From Hemicordylus capensis (Eukaryota > Chordata > Lepidosauria > Squamata > Cordylidae), in contig NC_069659.1 of NCBI RefSeq assembly GCF_027244095.1, forward strand, positions 358,603,250 through 358,667,249: DNA of 64,000 bases, given 5' to 3'. Shown one piece after another: positions 22,977-33,512 of this stretch. Each line of letters begins with the position of its first letter. The stretch's first letter is position 1. Both the position numbers and the translations under genes were made by a program. Below the pieces are notes generated by a model. It searched no databases, had not been told where the DNA came from, and saw only the letters and a program-made list of their open reading frames with translations.

Positions 22977-23560
22977 TAAGTAAAGTGTGCCCTCGAGTCA
23001 GTGTCAACTCGTCCTAGGCGCTTTCCATTTAGCCGCTCAACAGTGGCAAAATGCTTCCGTTCAGGCAAATCACATTCAAAATGTAAATAGCAAAGCACCC
23101 AGCAGGGGGAGCAGTCTCACGAAAACTAACAACCCCAAAAACCAGCAACTTTTTAATGTCGGATATACGATGTCATAGCTCAATATCGCAGTGATTAAAT
23201 TCAAGACAAGGCATCGGAAATATGAACAGCACCCTGCTGTCAGCCTAGGGACTGCCATGTCACAACACAGGAAGTGTGGAAGCACACTCAGGATACGATG
23301 TGACCCCGTTGCAGGGTCTAGTCTGGAAAGCTCCCTGGCGACCTCAGAGCCCTGTCTTTGGCAGAGTACAGGAGGGGGTGGCCATGGCCATCTCCTCCCA
23401 CACAGGATGAGATGATGAGGCCTTTCAGCATCTTCCTAGATCGCTGCTGCCCAATAGAGGTGTTCCCCATAGTCTGAGGAACGTACCAGGGGGGATCCTT
23501 ACTGGCAACCTCTGGCTTGCTATTCAAGCCGTTTCCATGCTGCCCCTTTGTGGGACTCCT
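22977..23560 (-). mobile_element. tRNA-type SINE, split by an inverted-repeat element
   Basis: On the minus strand it reads as a lizard tRNA SINE. The 5' end around 23500-23560 holds the tRNA-like region. The body runs 'gggaacacctctattgggca', 'gatgctgaaaggcctcatca' and 'ccagggagctttccag' at the junction. The 3' end 'gagttgacactgactcgag' is at 22985-23012. The body is interrupted by the element at 23016-23335 within the sequence 'gactc-cct-ggcgacc'. Confidence 0.65.
23016..23335 (+). mobile_element. GGGCGCTTTCC element, copy 3 (inside the SINE)
   Basis: About 320 bp, starting AGGCGCTTTCC and ending GTCTGGAAAGCTCCC. The internal order is the same as copy 1. SINE sequence is found directly on both sides, which fixes its ends. 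Confidence 0.75.
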
Positions 23561-23779
23561 CTTGTGAAAATGAACAACTGGAAAATACAGCTACTTTTTT
23601 ACGCAGGACATACGATGACGTTATAGCAATAAATCACAGCAATTAAAGGTGTCGGAAATGTGAATGGCACCCTGCTGTCAGCGAAGGGACTGCGGTGTCA
23701 CAACACAGGAAGTGTGGAAGCACACTTTGGAGATAAATCGTGACCCCGTTGCAGGGTCTAGTCTGGAAAGCGCCCGGGT

Positions 23780-24590
23780 GAGAGATGAAACCTATCAGAC
23801 TAACAAAGGGGAATCAGAGTTGAGCAATCAGGGCCAGAGAGGGGATTCCTTGGCTAGGGGTCAATCGTGCCACCAGGACCTGCATCTCCAAGTGTCTCAG
23901 GAACAAGGGGCAGGCCCTTCTGAGGGTCCTGGGCAACTGCCCAATGGTGCCAACCCTGAATGCCAGTCAGCGTGAATGTTATCACAGAGGATGTGCAGGA
24001 GGACCAGAGTGAGACTCAGCTCACAAGAAGTGTGCCACACCCCCTTTTCCTAGAGCAGACTTTTCAGTAGGTGGTGGCTGACTGAACCAGTCTTGTGACC
24101 AGGAGCCTGGTGGATTATGACTCCTCGGGCTCGTTAACAGGATTGTTTGGGGGTGGGTGGGAGGAGCCCAGGCAGGCAAGACGTTACCCTGTAAGCAGCA
24201 CAGGGCCAGAATCCCTGCTGAGCTCTGCCAGCCCAACCGGAACACCGTCACGGCTGGCGGCAGGTCTGCGGCTGAAACCAGCAGCTTCAAGTCCCACCCG
24301 CTGGAAGCTCCTCCCAGGGCTGCGGTGCGTTCTCAGCATGCCCTTCCTGCCAGCAGACTGGAAAAGCTTCATGACACCGGCAGCTGCCTCCCCACTGCTG
24401 GCCATGAAGAAGCAGGAGAGGCAGCCCAGATGAAGCTGCTACCGCTTCGGCTTCCTGAGCTGGAGTGTGCTGGGAAGGTTAGCATCTCCATTGATGGTGG
24501 CCCCTCTAGGCAGAGCTCTCAGTGGCTGCCATGTATGTGAGGATGTGCTGAGTGCCGGTAGCCAGGCAGGAGCCCTGCATGGGTTCTCAT
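23780..24590. other. Intergenic, no gene seen
   Basis: Open frames overlap on both strands without a recognisable domain. Confidence 0.45.
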
Positions 24591-24594
24591 TCTT

Positions 24595-25190
24595 ATTTTA
24601 TTTATTTTATTTAACATATTTTTATACCACCCAAAACTTAACGTCTCTGGGCAGTTTACAACAGAGCAAAAAAGATGACAGCAGAAAAGGTTAAACCATT
24701 AGATTAAACAAAATAAATGACAACAGAAAAAGTAAAAACATTACAACAATTTAAAAGATTAAAACAATATTTTAAAACAATGTTAAAATTATTAAAACAG
24801 TATTTAATTAACAGCCTGGGTGAACAGAAGCATCTTTAAAGGCTTTTTAAAAGGTTGTCAGAGATGGGGAGGTTCTTATTTTGGCAGGGAACGTGTTCCA
24901 AAGCTTCGGGGCAGCAGCAGAGAAGGCCTGCCCCAGAGCAGCCACCAGAGGAGAGACGAGAGACATACCTCTCCTGATGATCTCAGTGGGCAGTGGGGTT
25001 ATGTCTTGAAGACCCAGGGGGGCCCAAGCCGTTTAGATCCTCGTGGCTGGACGATTGAGGTGGGAGGGCTCGGCTCCCCTCCCTGCTGGGCACAGAAGCT
25101 GGGCAGCCCAGCCAGGAGCAACCTCGTAGGCTGGAGGAACATGCATGGGTTCTGATGATCATGCCGATCTGGGCAGCCCACCTTGAGCTT
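24595..25190 (-). mobile_element. L2-type LINE 3' end (degraded)
   Basis: The + strand shows the reversed 3' tail ('ttatttaacatatttttata', 'gggcagtttacaacagag'). It is followed by the counterpart of the C-terminal tract (ggaacgtgttccaaagcttc ... cagagaaggcctgcc), as in the copy at 14990-15760. The border near 25000-25190 is vague. Confidence 0.55.
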
Positions 25191-25199
25191 AGCACGTGT

Positions 25200-26000
25200 G
25201 TGTGTGTGAACTGGCCCGCTGGCTTGTAGCTGGAGCTGCTTCCTGAAGTTTTCCAGGATGTGGCTCGTTGCATCTGGACAAAGAATGAAGCCTTCCCGGG
25301 AGTGGCCCAACAGCACACCGGAAGAAATGCTTTTGCAAAATGAACTCCCCTTGACCTCCTCCCCACATGAACGGTGGCTGTGTGGACCAGCAGTGCAGCT
25401 GGAGCCAAAGGGGCAGCCTGGCCCCAGGCCTGAGAAGGGCAGCCGGCACCTCCTCCCACCCCCCCAGCACCTCCCCTCTTTCCAGGAGGTCCGCAGGGTG
25501 GTGGGCCGCACCCTTCTTTGTGTTTGCACACCTCAAGCAGCAGAAGCGGAGGGAGGGGCGGAGGAGATCCAGGCATGGTCGGCAAAATACCTGGAAGCTC
25601 CCAGCTGTGGGTGGCCACACTTCTGTTTCCCCAAGAACTTGCAGGGAGGGGACCTCTTCTCATAAACTGAATGCAATAAATATCTGTGCCTCCTTCTCTG
25701 CTGCTGGACTGTTCTTATCTCTGTGAGCCTTTGCAGTTGGCGGGCAATATTTTAAGCTGATAAAATGAGGCCGGGAGATGAAACATGCCCTTTGGAGCAC
25801 GGAGTCCCCACGCTGGTGCTGCTGAGAGGTTGCTTTTCCAGGCCGTATTTCTCAGCCCCCCCCCCCCCCCGCATTCCCCCTCTGGACTCCAGCTTGGTCT
25901 TCTGCTGAAGAGACCTGGGGAGAGCGATTCTTCCACACCAGCCAAGTTGCTGCCTGCCTCCTGCTCTGAAGGAAAAACTCACCAAAGAGCGGTCTCTGCA
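25200..26000. other. Intergenic, no gene seen
   Basis: Unique-looking sequence with poly-C tracts near 25857-25870. Nothing recognisable. Confidence 0.45.
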
Positions 26001-26002
26001 CA

Positions 26003-26219
26003 ATAGCAATAGCACTTACATTTATCTACCGCTCTCTAGCCAAAGCTCTCTAAGCGGTTTACAATGATTTTAGCATATTGCCCCCAACATTCTGGGTACT
26101 CATTTTACCGACCTCGGAAGGATGGAAGGCTGAGTCAACCTGGAGCCCCTGGTCAGGATCGAACTTGTAACCTTCTGGTTACAGGGCGGCGGTTTTACTG
26201 CTGCGCCACCAGGGGCTCA
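26003..26219 (-). mobile_element. tRNA-derived SINE
   Basis: On the minus strand it begins 'gagcccctggtggcgcagca', an A-box-like tRNA head (about 26193-26208). A B-box-like AGTTCGATCCT follows (26156-26166). The body is 'gaccaggggctccaggttga' and then 'aggtcggtaaaatgagtacc'. It ends with 'gagcggtagataaatgtaag' and 'tgctattgctatt'. This is a typical pol III SINE of lizards and other reptiles; it is not a tRNA gene. Confidence 0.85.
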
Positions 26220-26496
26220 CAAGGAGGGAAGGCACCAAGGTCCTCAACCTGTGGACTCATGGCCCAGCTGCTGCGCTGTCAGACCGCGTGGGCAGCTGTG
26301 CCCCTTTCATCACTGCCCTCCTCCCCTCCTGAGTGGCTTGTTGCCTTGGCATTGCCCTCTCTCTCTGCTGTGGGCACCTCTGAGATGGCAAGCTCCTGGC
26401 AGCGGAAGAGCCCACCCCGGCCTCCAAGGGAATGCCCAGTGGGAGAGCCCCTGCTCTTCATGCACAAGGGCCCAGGGAGGGAGAGGCCGGTTTCAG
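26220..26496. other. Intergenic between two SINEs
   Basis: No gene seen. Confidence 0.4.
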
Positions 26497-26690
26497 GGGG
26501 GTGGGGCCTTAAGCTCAACGGGACGCACCTGCTTAGCACACAAAAGGTCCCGGGTTCAACCCCTGGTGGCAGCAGCAGCACCTCCAGCAAGGTCTGGGAG
26601 AGACTCCACCCCCTAAAGCTTTGGAGAAGCCGCTGCCAGTCTGTGTAGACAATACTGAGGCTCAGGCAGCTTCCTAGGCTCCCTGGGGTT
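26497..26690 (+). mobile_element. tRNA-type SINE (same body as the 5S SINE)
   Basis: The head 'cttaagctcaacgggacgca' and a B-box 'gggttcaaccc' (26551-26561) are followed by the body 'aagccgctgccagtctgtgt agacaatactgag'. It shares this body with the 5S-headed SINEs at 41204 and 46123 but lacks the 5S head. Confidence 0.75.
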
Positions 26691-27599
26691 CGTTGGGTAG
26701 GCGTCTGGCAGGGTGTTCTATCCCGGCCTGGTCCCTCCTGCTGCTCCTGATGGACCAGGGGTTTTTGTTTGCCTTCCACCTTTCAAGGTAGGGTTAATGT
26801 ATCTGTTTCCGCTCTGGAAGCCCTCTTGGTCTTCCTTCTCCTTTCCCCAGGGTGGGCTTGACCAGCAGTCCGCTGGTTCTCGGTGGCCCCATCACAGCTG
26901 TTGCAAATGAAGGGAGGGCCCCAGAAGGGAGGGCCCTTCCTTGGCTGGGGTGGGTGCTGCTGCTGTCCTCCTCCTCCTGGCCCTGGCCTCCCAGGTCAGC
27001 TCTGCTTAGCCTTGGCCACTACCGCTCTCCCCGAGAGGCCCCTCCTCCTGCCATTGGCGGCTGGCAGGCAGGCAGGCAGGCAGGCAACCCCCTAAGTACC
27101 TGGGGGGGGGGCACAGCAAATGCCCTGCAGCAGCTGCGGAGGGGTTTAGTCAGAGGCCTTTGGGGGAAGCGTCTGTGTCGACCAGAACCAGAAGGCCTCT
27201 CGGCACCTACTTCTTCTCGCCGCTCCCGCCTGACAGGACTTGCCCTGCGGTGGGAGGATGCTTTCCCAGCAAGGCTCCTTCTCGAGGGGTTTTCGAGCTT
27301 CTCCTCTAAGACGCCATGATCCGCAGCTGCACCCGCCGCTGCCCACGGACAACCGGAGGGGGCTTTTCTTGCACCCCACCCCGCACATTCCTAGAGGCCC
27401 TCTCCCCAAGGGCCACGTTTCGAAACAAAACTCCACTCTCCTGGGGCGGGGCGGGGGCGCACCACTTCTTGCAATCACCCTTTGGAGAAGAGGCTGGTAC
27501 ACCCCCCCCCCGCCCAAGCTGCTGTGCTCTTCGCTCCCCCCAGTGTTTCTAATTAGGCATTTGCCAGAGCTTGGGAAGGGGCGGGAGCACAAAAGCCGC
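26691..27599. other. Intergenic, no gene seen
   Basis: Contains (CAGG)n at 27064-27087. No recognisable gene. Confidence 0.4.
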
Positions 27600-28230
27600 T
27601 CCAAATTGGGCAGGCTTGGAGGTGGGGGGGGGGGCGCGCACCATCACTTATTCATCCCCCCCCCCACCAGGCGCCTTTTGAACGTGGCCGGCCTGCGCAT
27701 TGTCTCTCGGCGCTTTTCTCTTCGCCTCGCGGCCTCTTTGTGGCCGAGCAGCAGGTAGCGAGGGCAGGCAAAATCCCTCGCCCGCCCGCCCGCCCGCGGC
27801 CCCCTTTGTGTGGGCTGCCGCTGCTGCCGGCTACGCGCGCTCTCGCCGCTTGGAAAGGTCACCCCCCTCGCGCGCGCGCGCGCGGTCCCTGCGCCGCTTT
27901 GTCGCTGCGATGAGACCCGCCTCGCCCCCCCGCCCGCCGCCGGGGAGAGAGCTATTTCGAGAGGAGCGCCGCCCGCTCTTTCGGCAGGGCGGGGGCGCCG
28001 GGGGGGCGGGGGGGAGCCCCGTGGCCGCGCTTCTCCCTCCTGCGGGAGCCCCCGCTTCCCTTCGCGCGGCGGCGGCGGCGGCGGCTGCTAACAGGGATGA
28101 GCGAGGAGGGGGCGACTCATCTAACTCGGGGTGGGGGGCGGCGTTTGAGGCCGGAGTTTTAGCTCAGCTCCCCACACACACACACACCCCGCCCTTGCCA
28201 GTCGTCGGATCTCTCCGCCACTCGCCCCAA
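27600..28230. promoter_or_regulatory. Orphan CpG island
   Basis: Dense CpG with (CCCG)n at about 27781-27797, alternating CG at 27871-27884, and a CGG-rich stretch near 28069-28085. It is 20 kb from HES1 and 31 kb from the LRR gene, so neither explains it. A GTAGCG donor-like site follows 'gagcagcag' at about 27753. It could be a promoter for a noncoding transcript or for an unseen exon; no coding sequence is recognisable. Confidence 0.5.
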
Positions 28231-28564
28231 GTTCTGGCCCCCACCTGCTGATCTTAGGAGACCCCGTGGTGTCGCCAGAGGAGCCCCGAGGTAATTCGGG
28301 AGCCCAGCCCGAAAGGCCTTCGGAGCCCCCCCCCCCCAGCTAAGCATCAGCCCCGCCCCACCCACCCACAGACACACACCATGACAGCAGACCAGTATTT
28401 CTTTATCAGGTGGGTTCCTGGGAGCCCAAAGGGCAACTGCGCTCACAGAATGCAAGAATATTCTGCCGGCACATTCATGCAAATATGCATTAGCAGAACC
28501 TTTTCCAGCCCTAAATGAACACATCCCGCTTCCACGTTTCTCTTTCCTCCTCCTCCCGCCCCCG

Positions 28565-28825
28565 CTAACTGGGCCAAGAGGCACCTTCTTTTAACGGGGT
28601 GATTCTCTTTATTGAGCAGGGGGAGAGCAACTGGCCCTCTCCAGCCCCAGCACAGCACCCCTCCAGAGGCTGTTGCTAGTGTTTCTCTTATGTGTCTTTT
28701 TTATATTGTGAGCCCTTTGGGGACAGGGGGCCATTTTATTTATTTATTATTTCTCTGTGTAAACCGCCCTGAGCTATTTTTGGAAGGGCGGTCTAGAAAT
28801 CGAATTATTATTATTATTAATTATT
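28565..28825 (+). repeat. Tail family A repeat with (ATT)n end
   Basis: The most complete copy. It reads 'gggccaagaggcaccttct', 'gagcagggggagagcaact', 'tgtgagccctttggggaca' and 'gtaaaccgccctgagcta', then 'gggcggtctagaaatcgaat' and a short TTA repeat. It abuts the 3' end of an R4 LINE. Confidence 0.7.
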
Positions 28826-29622
28826 TCTTGTTTACACAGTCAGACAGGTGTTATTGACTGGTTTGTTTTATCCAGACAATGAGTCCTTCCCAAGGACCTG
28901 GGATGGCTGGATTTTATTATCAATGTTGTTGCCATTATTATAGATATCGTCGCAGAAAATAGGCTGTTCCCAGTAAAGCTGCTTTTTGTAACTGGCTGAT
29001 GGTGATTTCTGTGGCCCCTATGGTGCTGAGGTGCTCTTCAAGGTCTTTTGGAACTGCACCCAGGGCGCCAATGACCACTGGGATTATTTGGGTCTTTTTC
29101 TGCCACAGCCTTTCAATTTCCATTTGTAGATCTTTGTATTTGGTGATTTTTTTCTATTTCTTTTTCTTCTTTTCGGCTATCCCCTGGTATTGCTATGTCG
29201 ATTATTTTCACTTGTTTTTCTTTCTTCTCGACTACAGTGATATCTGGTGTATTGTGTGGCAGATGTTTGTCTGTTTGAAGTCGCAAGTCCCATAATATTT
29301 TTACATCTTCATTTTCTACCACTTTTTCAATGTTATGGTCCCACCAATTTTTGGCTACAGGTAGCTTGTATTTTTTGCAGATGTTCCAGTGTATCATCCC
29401 TGCTACCTTGTCATGCCTTTGTTTGTAGTCAGTCTGTGTGATCTTTTTACAACAGCTGATTAGGTGGTCCACGGTTTCATCTGCTTCTTTACAAAGGCGG
29501 CACTTGCTGTTTGTTGTTGACTTTTCTACTTTTGCTCTCATTGCATTTGTTCTTAGTGCCTGTTCTTGTGCAGCCAGTATTAAACCCTCTGTTTCTTTCT
29601 TCAAGTTGCCGTTCTTTTTTTT
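28826..29622 (-). mobile_element. R4/Dong-type LINE, 5'-truncated
   Basis: The minus strand encodes 'KCRLCKEADETVDHLISCCK', a CCHC zinc knuckle. It is followed by 'KILWDLRLQTDKHLPHNTPD' and 'ITVVEKKEKQVKIIDIAIPG', the restriction-enzyme-like endonuclease (PD...E-K) that defines the R4/R2 group. A 3' UTR of about 300 bp follows. It lacks the reverse transcriptase. The 3' end meets TTA repeats and the 5' break is next to an (ATC)15 tract. Confidence 0.88.

Positions 29623-29624
<2 letters not shown>

Positions 29625-29669
<45 letters not shown>
29625..29669 (+). repeat. (ATC)15 microsatellite
   Basis: Fifteen perfect ATC units directly at the 5' break of the R4 copy. Confidence 0.95.
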
Positions 29670-29854
29670 TCTAAAGCACCCGGCGGCTCAGTTCACAATC
29701 ACCTTCGGCCACCCAGAGCAGTGGGGACCAGTGGTGGGGCACGGTGACCACAGCACCCAGGACAGACTAACGAGTATCTGTGGGGGCCCAGGAGGGGTGG
29801 AGGCCCTGGACTTCAGCCCGGACATCCAGGGGTTAGAGCCCCTCTGGGTATAGC

Positions 29855-30060
29855 AGTTCGGACTAGGCCTGGGGAGAGACCGGGGCCCAGATCCACATTC
29901 TGCCTTGATTCACCGGGTGACCTTGGGCCTGTTGGTGCCTCTCGGCCTAACCTGCCTCACAGGGTTGTTGTAAGGCTTAAATGGGTGGAGGGAGACCCAC
30001 TGATGCTGCCCAGAGATCCTTGGAGGAGGAAGGGCAGGGCAGAAATGGAGTGAATATAGT
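29855..30060 (+). mobile_element. Sauria-type tRNA SINE (3' part)
   Basis: Contains 'caccgggtgaccttgggcct', 'ctcggcctaacctgcctcac', 'agggttgttgtaaggcttaa' and 'gatccttggaggaggaag'. This is the body of the common lizard SINE, also seen at 44478-44705. The tRNA head is degraded. Confidence 0.7.
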
Positions 30061-30283
30061 AAAGTCTTTGAGGAAACTTTGCAGAAGGATAGACCCTCTG
30101 TAGTCTGACAGCAACACCGGGGAGTGTCAAAATCTCTGGGGCTGACTCATGTGGCTCTCTGTACAGGAGCTGGTGTTTTTTATCCTGTGGAGATTTCACC
30201 ACTATCATGGCAAAGGCAAACAGCTCATCTGAATGCAAGTGGTTCATCAGTAGGACAAATGCCATAAAGGAGAGCAGGTCTAG

Positions 30284-30632
30284 GTGGGGATCTGGGTCTT
30301 GTGGCAGCAAGCATGAATTGCTGACCCCTTTGCTAAGCAGGCTCCGCCCTGCTATGCATTTGAATGGGGTTGAAAGAGTGCATGTGAGCACTGGAAGAGA
30401 TTCCCCTTAAAAGGGGTGGGGCCACAGCTCAGAGGAAGCGCACCTGCCTGCTGGCATGTAGTAGGAGGTTCCGCGTGCCCTCCCTGGCAGCAGCATCTGC
30501 AAGAGAGGGCTGGGAGAGATTCCTGCCTGCAACCCTGGAGAAGCTGCTGCCAGTCTGTGAAGACAATACTGAGCTAGATGGACCAGAGGTCTGACTCAGT
30601 CGAAGGCCGCTTCCTCTGCTCCTATGATACTT
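30284..30632 (+). mobile_element. 5S-rRNA head joined to tRNA-type SINE
   Basis: From 30284 to 30410 is the 5S-derived head ('ctttgctaagcaggctccgc', 'gaatggggttgaaagagtgc'). At about 30412 a tRNA-like head begins ('ggggtggggccacagctcag'), followed by the shared body 'gcctgcaaccctggagaagc' and the terminal 'gctcctatga'. It shows both pol III heads in a row. Confidence 0.78.
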
Positions 30633-32080
30633 TGTGGTTTGTGCTCGTGGCAGATGGTTCTGACAACCCCTCTGGCCACATGTGTGGTGCAATGCAGACG
30701 GGTCAGAGCCAGTGGCCCAGCCAGGCGCCCCATCCTTGCAGCTGGTTCTCACAGCCCTGTGGGCCCTGGCAAGGCTCCCCTCGTTATGCCATCTGGCTTC
30801 ATCAGTGCCCCCCCCCATCGCAAGAGGAGACCACAAGTCCCCGCCCGCAGCGTGGGTCAGCACAGGGCTTGAGCTGCAGGCCCCGGAGGGGCAGTTGCCA
30901 GACCTCCTCCAGACATAACGCAGCCGGCCTGCAGGTGGAAGGTGCCGCTCCAGCTCAGAGAGTGTGGCTGTCTCCCAGCACGCACAAGCCCCAGAACCCT
31001 TTGTGGTAGCAGTCAAGGCCGGCGGTGTTGGGCAAAACCCAGCTGCAAATGGGGAAGGAGGGCGGGCTTAACAAGCCCAGCAGAAGTGGAAGCCCCAGCC
31101 CTCCAGCCAGTGTGTGGGGTGGGCCAGGCAGGCTGGGGCAGCTTGGGGGGGCGTCCTGTGTTTCGGAGGCCGGCCGGCTGTGTTCACGCCGAGCCGCGGA
31201 CGTTGCTCTTTCTTCTCCCGAGGCAGCGGTGATGAGCAGCAAGCAGGAGCCTGCTCTCGGCTCTTCCCTGGCTGCCTGTGGCCGCCGCGGTGGGGCCTCT
31301 GGCTGGCTGCCTCCTTCAGGGCTGAAATCACAGGCTGTCTCCGTGGGGCCGAACAACAGGCCAGGCCTGACCGCAAATCAGGCGAGCAGCATGGGCCCCC
31401 TCCCAGCGTGAGAGGTGGCCAGGCCACGCCGAGGTGGCAGGGACTTTTCATCCCGCCACGCAGGAGAGCGCCCACTCCTGCTGCTAGGAATTTGTCGGCC
31501 CATTTTCCCCCTTGACAGCAGCAGCCGGGCCTGGTGGGTCAGACGCCTCCCCAGACGATAACTTGATTATGGCTGAGGCACCGCCGAGCGGCCTCAAAGG
31601 GAGCGCTGCTCCGGCCCTTAACCTCTCCTCAGGAGTGTGCAAATGATGATCTGTTAGTGCAGAAGAAGCCTCCCGCCGGCAGCGGCAGCAGCAGCTCCGT
31701 GCAGGCAAGGGGCCGGGCGGCTCTCTGTGGCCTTCCTCTCACGGACACGCGGACACTCTTCAGGCTCTGAAGCACGACCTGCTGCTGCTGCTGCTGCTGG
31801 TGGTCCCTGGAGAAGTCAGGGCCAAAGTCACCGGGCATGGAAAACCTTGCTGCAGAATCTGAAGGATGCACACAGGCTTGTGTGGTTCTCTTTTCATGTT
31901 CAGGTAGTGACTGTGACACTTGGTGCCATTAATACAGCTGCTAAAAGGAAGGGGGGCTGAAAACCCACAAGGAGAAGACCGCTGCTTCTAGGGGAAGGAC
32001 CGCCTCATTCCACTTCAAAACAAACAATGACAGCCATCTATGTATGTATGTATTTATTCATGTATTTGCAAAGCATCCTT
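30633..32080. other. Intergenic, no gene seen
   Basis: Mostly unique sequence. Bases 31540-31670 are less GC-rich and carry TAAT/ATTA-type and GATAA motifs in a block that might be a conserved noncoding element. A (CTG)n tract is at about 31779-31800 and (TGTA)n at 32040-32051. Confidence 0.45.
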
Positions 32081-32084
32081 CATG

Positions 32085-32330
32085 AGAGCATAAAAACATG
32101 AGAACAGCCCTGCTGGACCGGGCTCAAGGCCCATCTAGTCCAGCATCGTGTTGGACACAGTGGCCCACCAGATGCCCCTGGGAAATCCACAGGTAGGAGG
32201 GGAGGGCCGGCCCTCTCTCCTGCCGTTACTCCCCCACAACTGGTATTCAGAGGCAACCTGCCTCTGAGGCTGGAGATGGCCTATAGCCTTCCGACTAGTA
32301 GCCAGTGATAGACCTCTCCTCCATGAATTG
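32085..32330 (-). mobile_element. CR1 LINE 3' end
   Basis: The reversed CR1 3' terminus is clear ('gaacagccctgctggaccgg', 'ccatctagtccagcatcgtg', 'gtggcccaccagatgcc'). It reads out to 'ctctcctccatgaatt', where plus-oriented CR1 endonuclease sequence begins. Confidence 0.85.
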
Positions 32331-33512
32331 GGCATAACAGAAACATGGTGGGACAGTGAGAACCGGTGGGACACTCTTATCCCTGGGTATAAACTCTACA
32401 GAAAGGATGGGGAGGGGCGCCTTGGAGGTGGAGTAGCACTGTAGGTTAAAGAAGGCAGAGAATCTAACAGGCTAGAAAACCTAGGTGGACCCGAGTCCTC
32501 CACAGAAACCCTGTGAGTGACAATACAAGGCTGGAAAGGGAACGTGCTACTGGGGATGTGCTATCGCCCTCCGGATCAAAATGCTGACAGTGACTGGGAG
32601 TGACTGGGAGGAGGAAATCAGGGAGGCGTCAAGGAGAGGCAGGGCTGTAATCATGGGTGACTTCAATTACCCACACATAGACTGGGTAAATTCACAGTCA
32701 GGTCATGACAAAGAGGTCAGATTTCTAGATACGCTGAATGACTGTGCCCTAGAACAGTTGGTCGTGGAACTGACCAGAGAGAAGGCGACCTTGGCCTTAA
32801 TTCTGAGTGGCACCCAGGACCTGGTGCGTGATGTCAGTGTCATCGACCCATTAGGGAACAGTCACCATAGTGAGATCAAATTCAGCATACTTGTGAGGAG
32901 AGAATCACCAAGGAAGTCTAACACAGACACTTTGAATTTCAGAAGAAACTTCTCCAAAATGAGGAGTATGGTGAAAAGAAAGCTGCAAGGGAAAATCAGG
33001 AGAATCACTTCGCTCCAAAATGTATGGAGTTTACTCAAAACCACAATACTAGAAGCCCAGTTAGATTGTATACCCAAAAGGAGGAAAGGTACCACTGAGG
33101 ATGCCAGCATGGCAAACTGGTACCATCAAGGAAGCTATAAATGGGAAGAAAATTTCCTTCCAAAATTGGAAGGCCTGTCCAAATGAAGAGAACAGAAAGG
33201 AACAATGACTCTGGCAAAAGAAATGCAAGGTGACAATAAGGGAGGCAAAAAGAGAGTTTGAGGAACATTTAGCCAAAAGTATCAAGCGAAATAACAAAAA
33301 CTTCTTTAAATACCCCAGAAGCAGGAATCCTGCCGGGGAGGCGGTTGGACCATTAGACAATGAGGGAGTGAAAGGGATTATTGAGGAGGATATGGAGGTT
33401 GCAGAGAAGCTAAATGAGTTCTTTGCGTCCATTTTCACAGCAAAGGATACTGAACATATACCTGTTCATGAACCGGCTCTTTAGGGATGGAGGCTAAAGG
33501 AAGTGACAAGAG
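32331..33512 (+). mobile_element. CR1 LINE 5' part with AP-type endonuclease
   Basis: It encodes 'ITETWWDSENRWDTLIPGYK', 'LLGMCYRPPDQNADSDWE' and 'RAVIMGDFNYPHIDWVN', then 'DPLGNSHHSEIKF', the catalytic blocks of the APE endonuclease (GDFN, SDH-like SHH). It continues to 'REAKREFEEHLAKSIKRN' and 'LNEFFASIFTAKDTEH', and stops before the reverse transcriptase. A few stops and frameshifts are present. Confidence 0.87.

Larger units (their letters stand above)
22865..23775 (+). mobile_element. GGGCGCTTTCC element, copy 2, split by a SINE
   Basis: The left half (22865-22976, up to 'gtctcacaaaaatt') continues at about 23565 ('cttgtgaaaatgaacaactg') and ends at GGAAAGCGCCC (23765-23775). The roughly 590 bp between is a reversed SINE that itself carries another copy of this element. 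The short 'tcacaaaaat'/'ttgtgaaaat' similarity on either side may be a diverged target duplication of the SINE. Confidence 0.72.

Noticed and set aside
26003-26219. Possible tRNA gene
   Set aside because: A- and B-box-like motifs are present, but the sequence continues into a standard SINE body and lacks a tRNA cloverleaf 3' half.
29625-29669. CRISPR-like regular repeat
   Set aside because: It is a simple (ATC)15 microsatellite without spacers.
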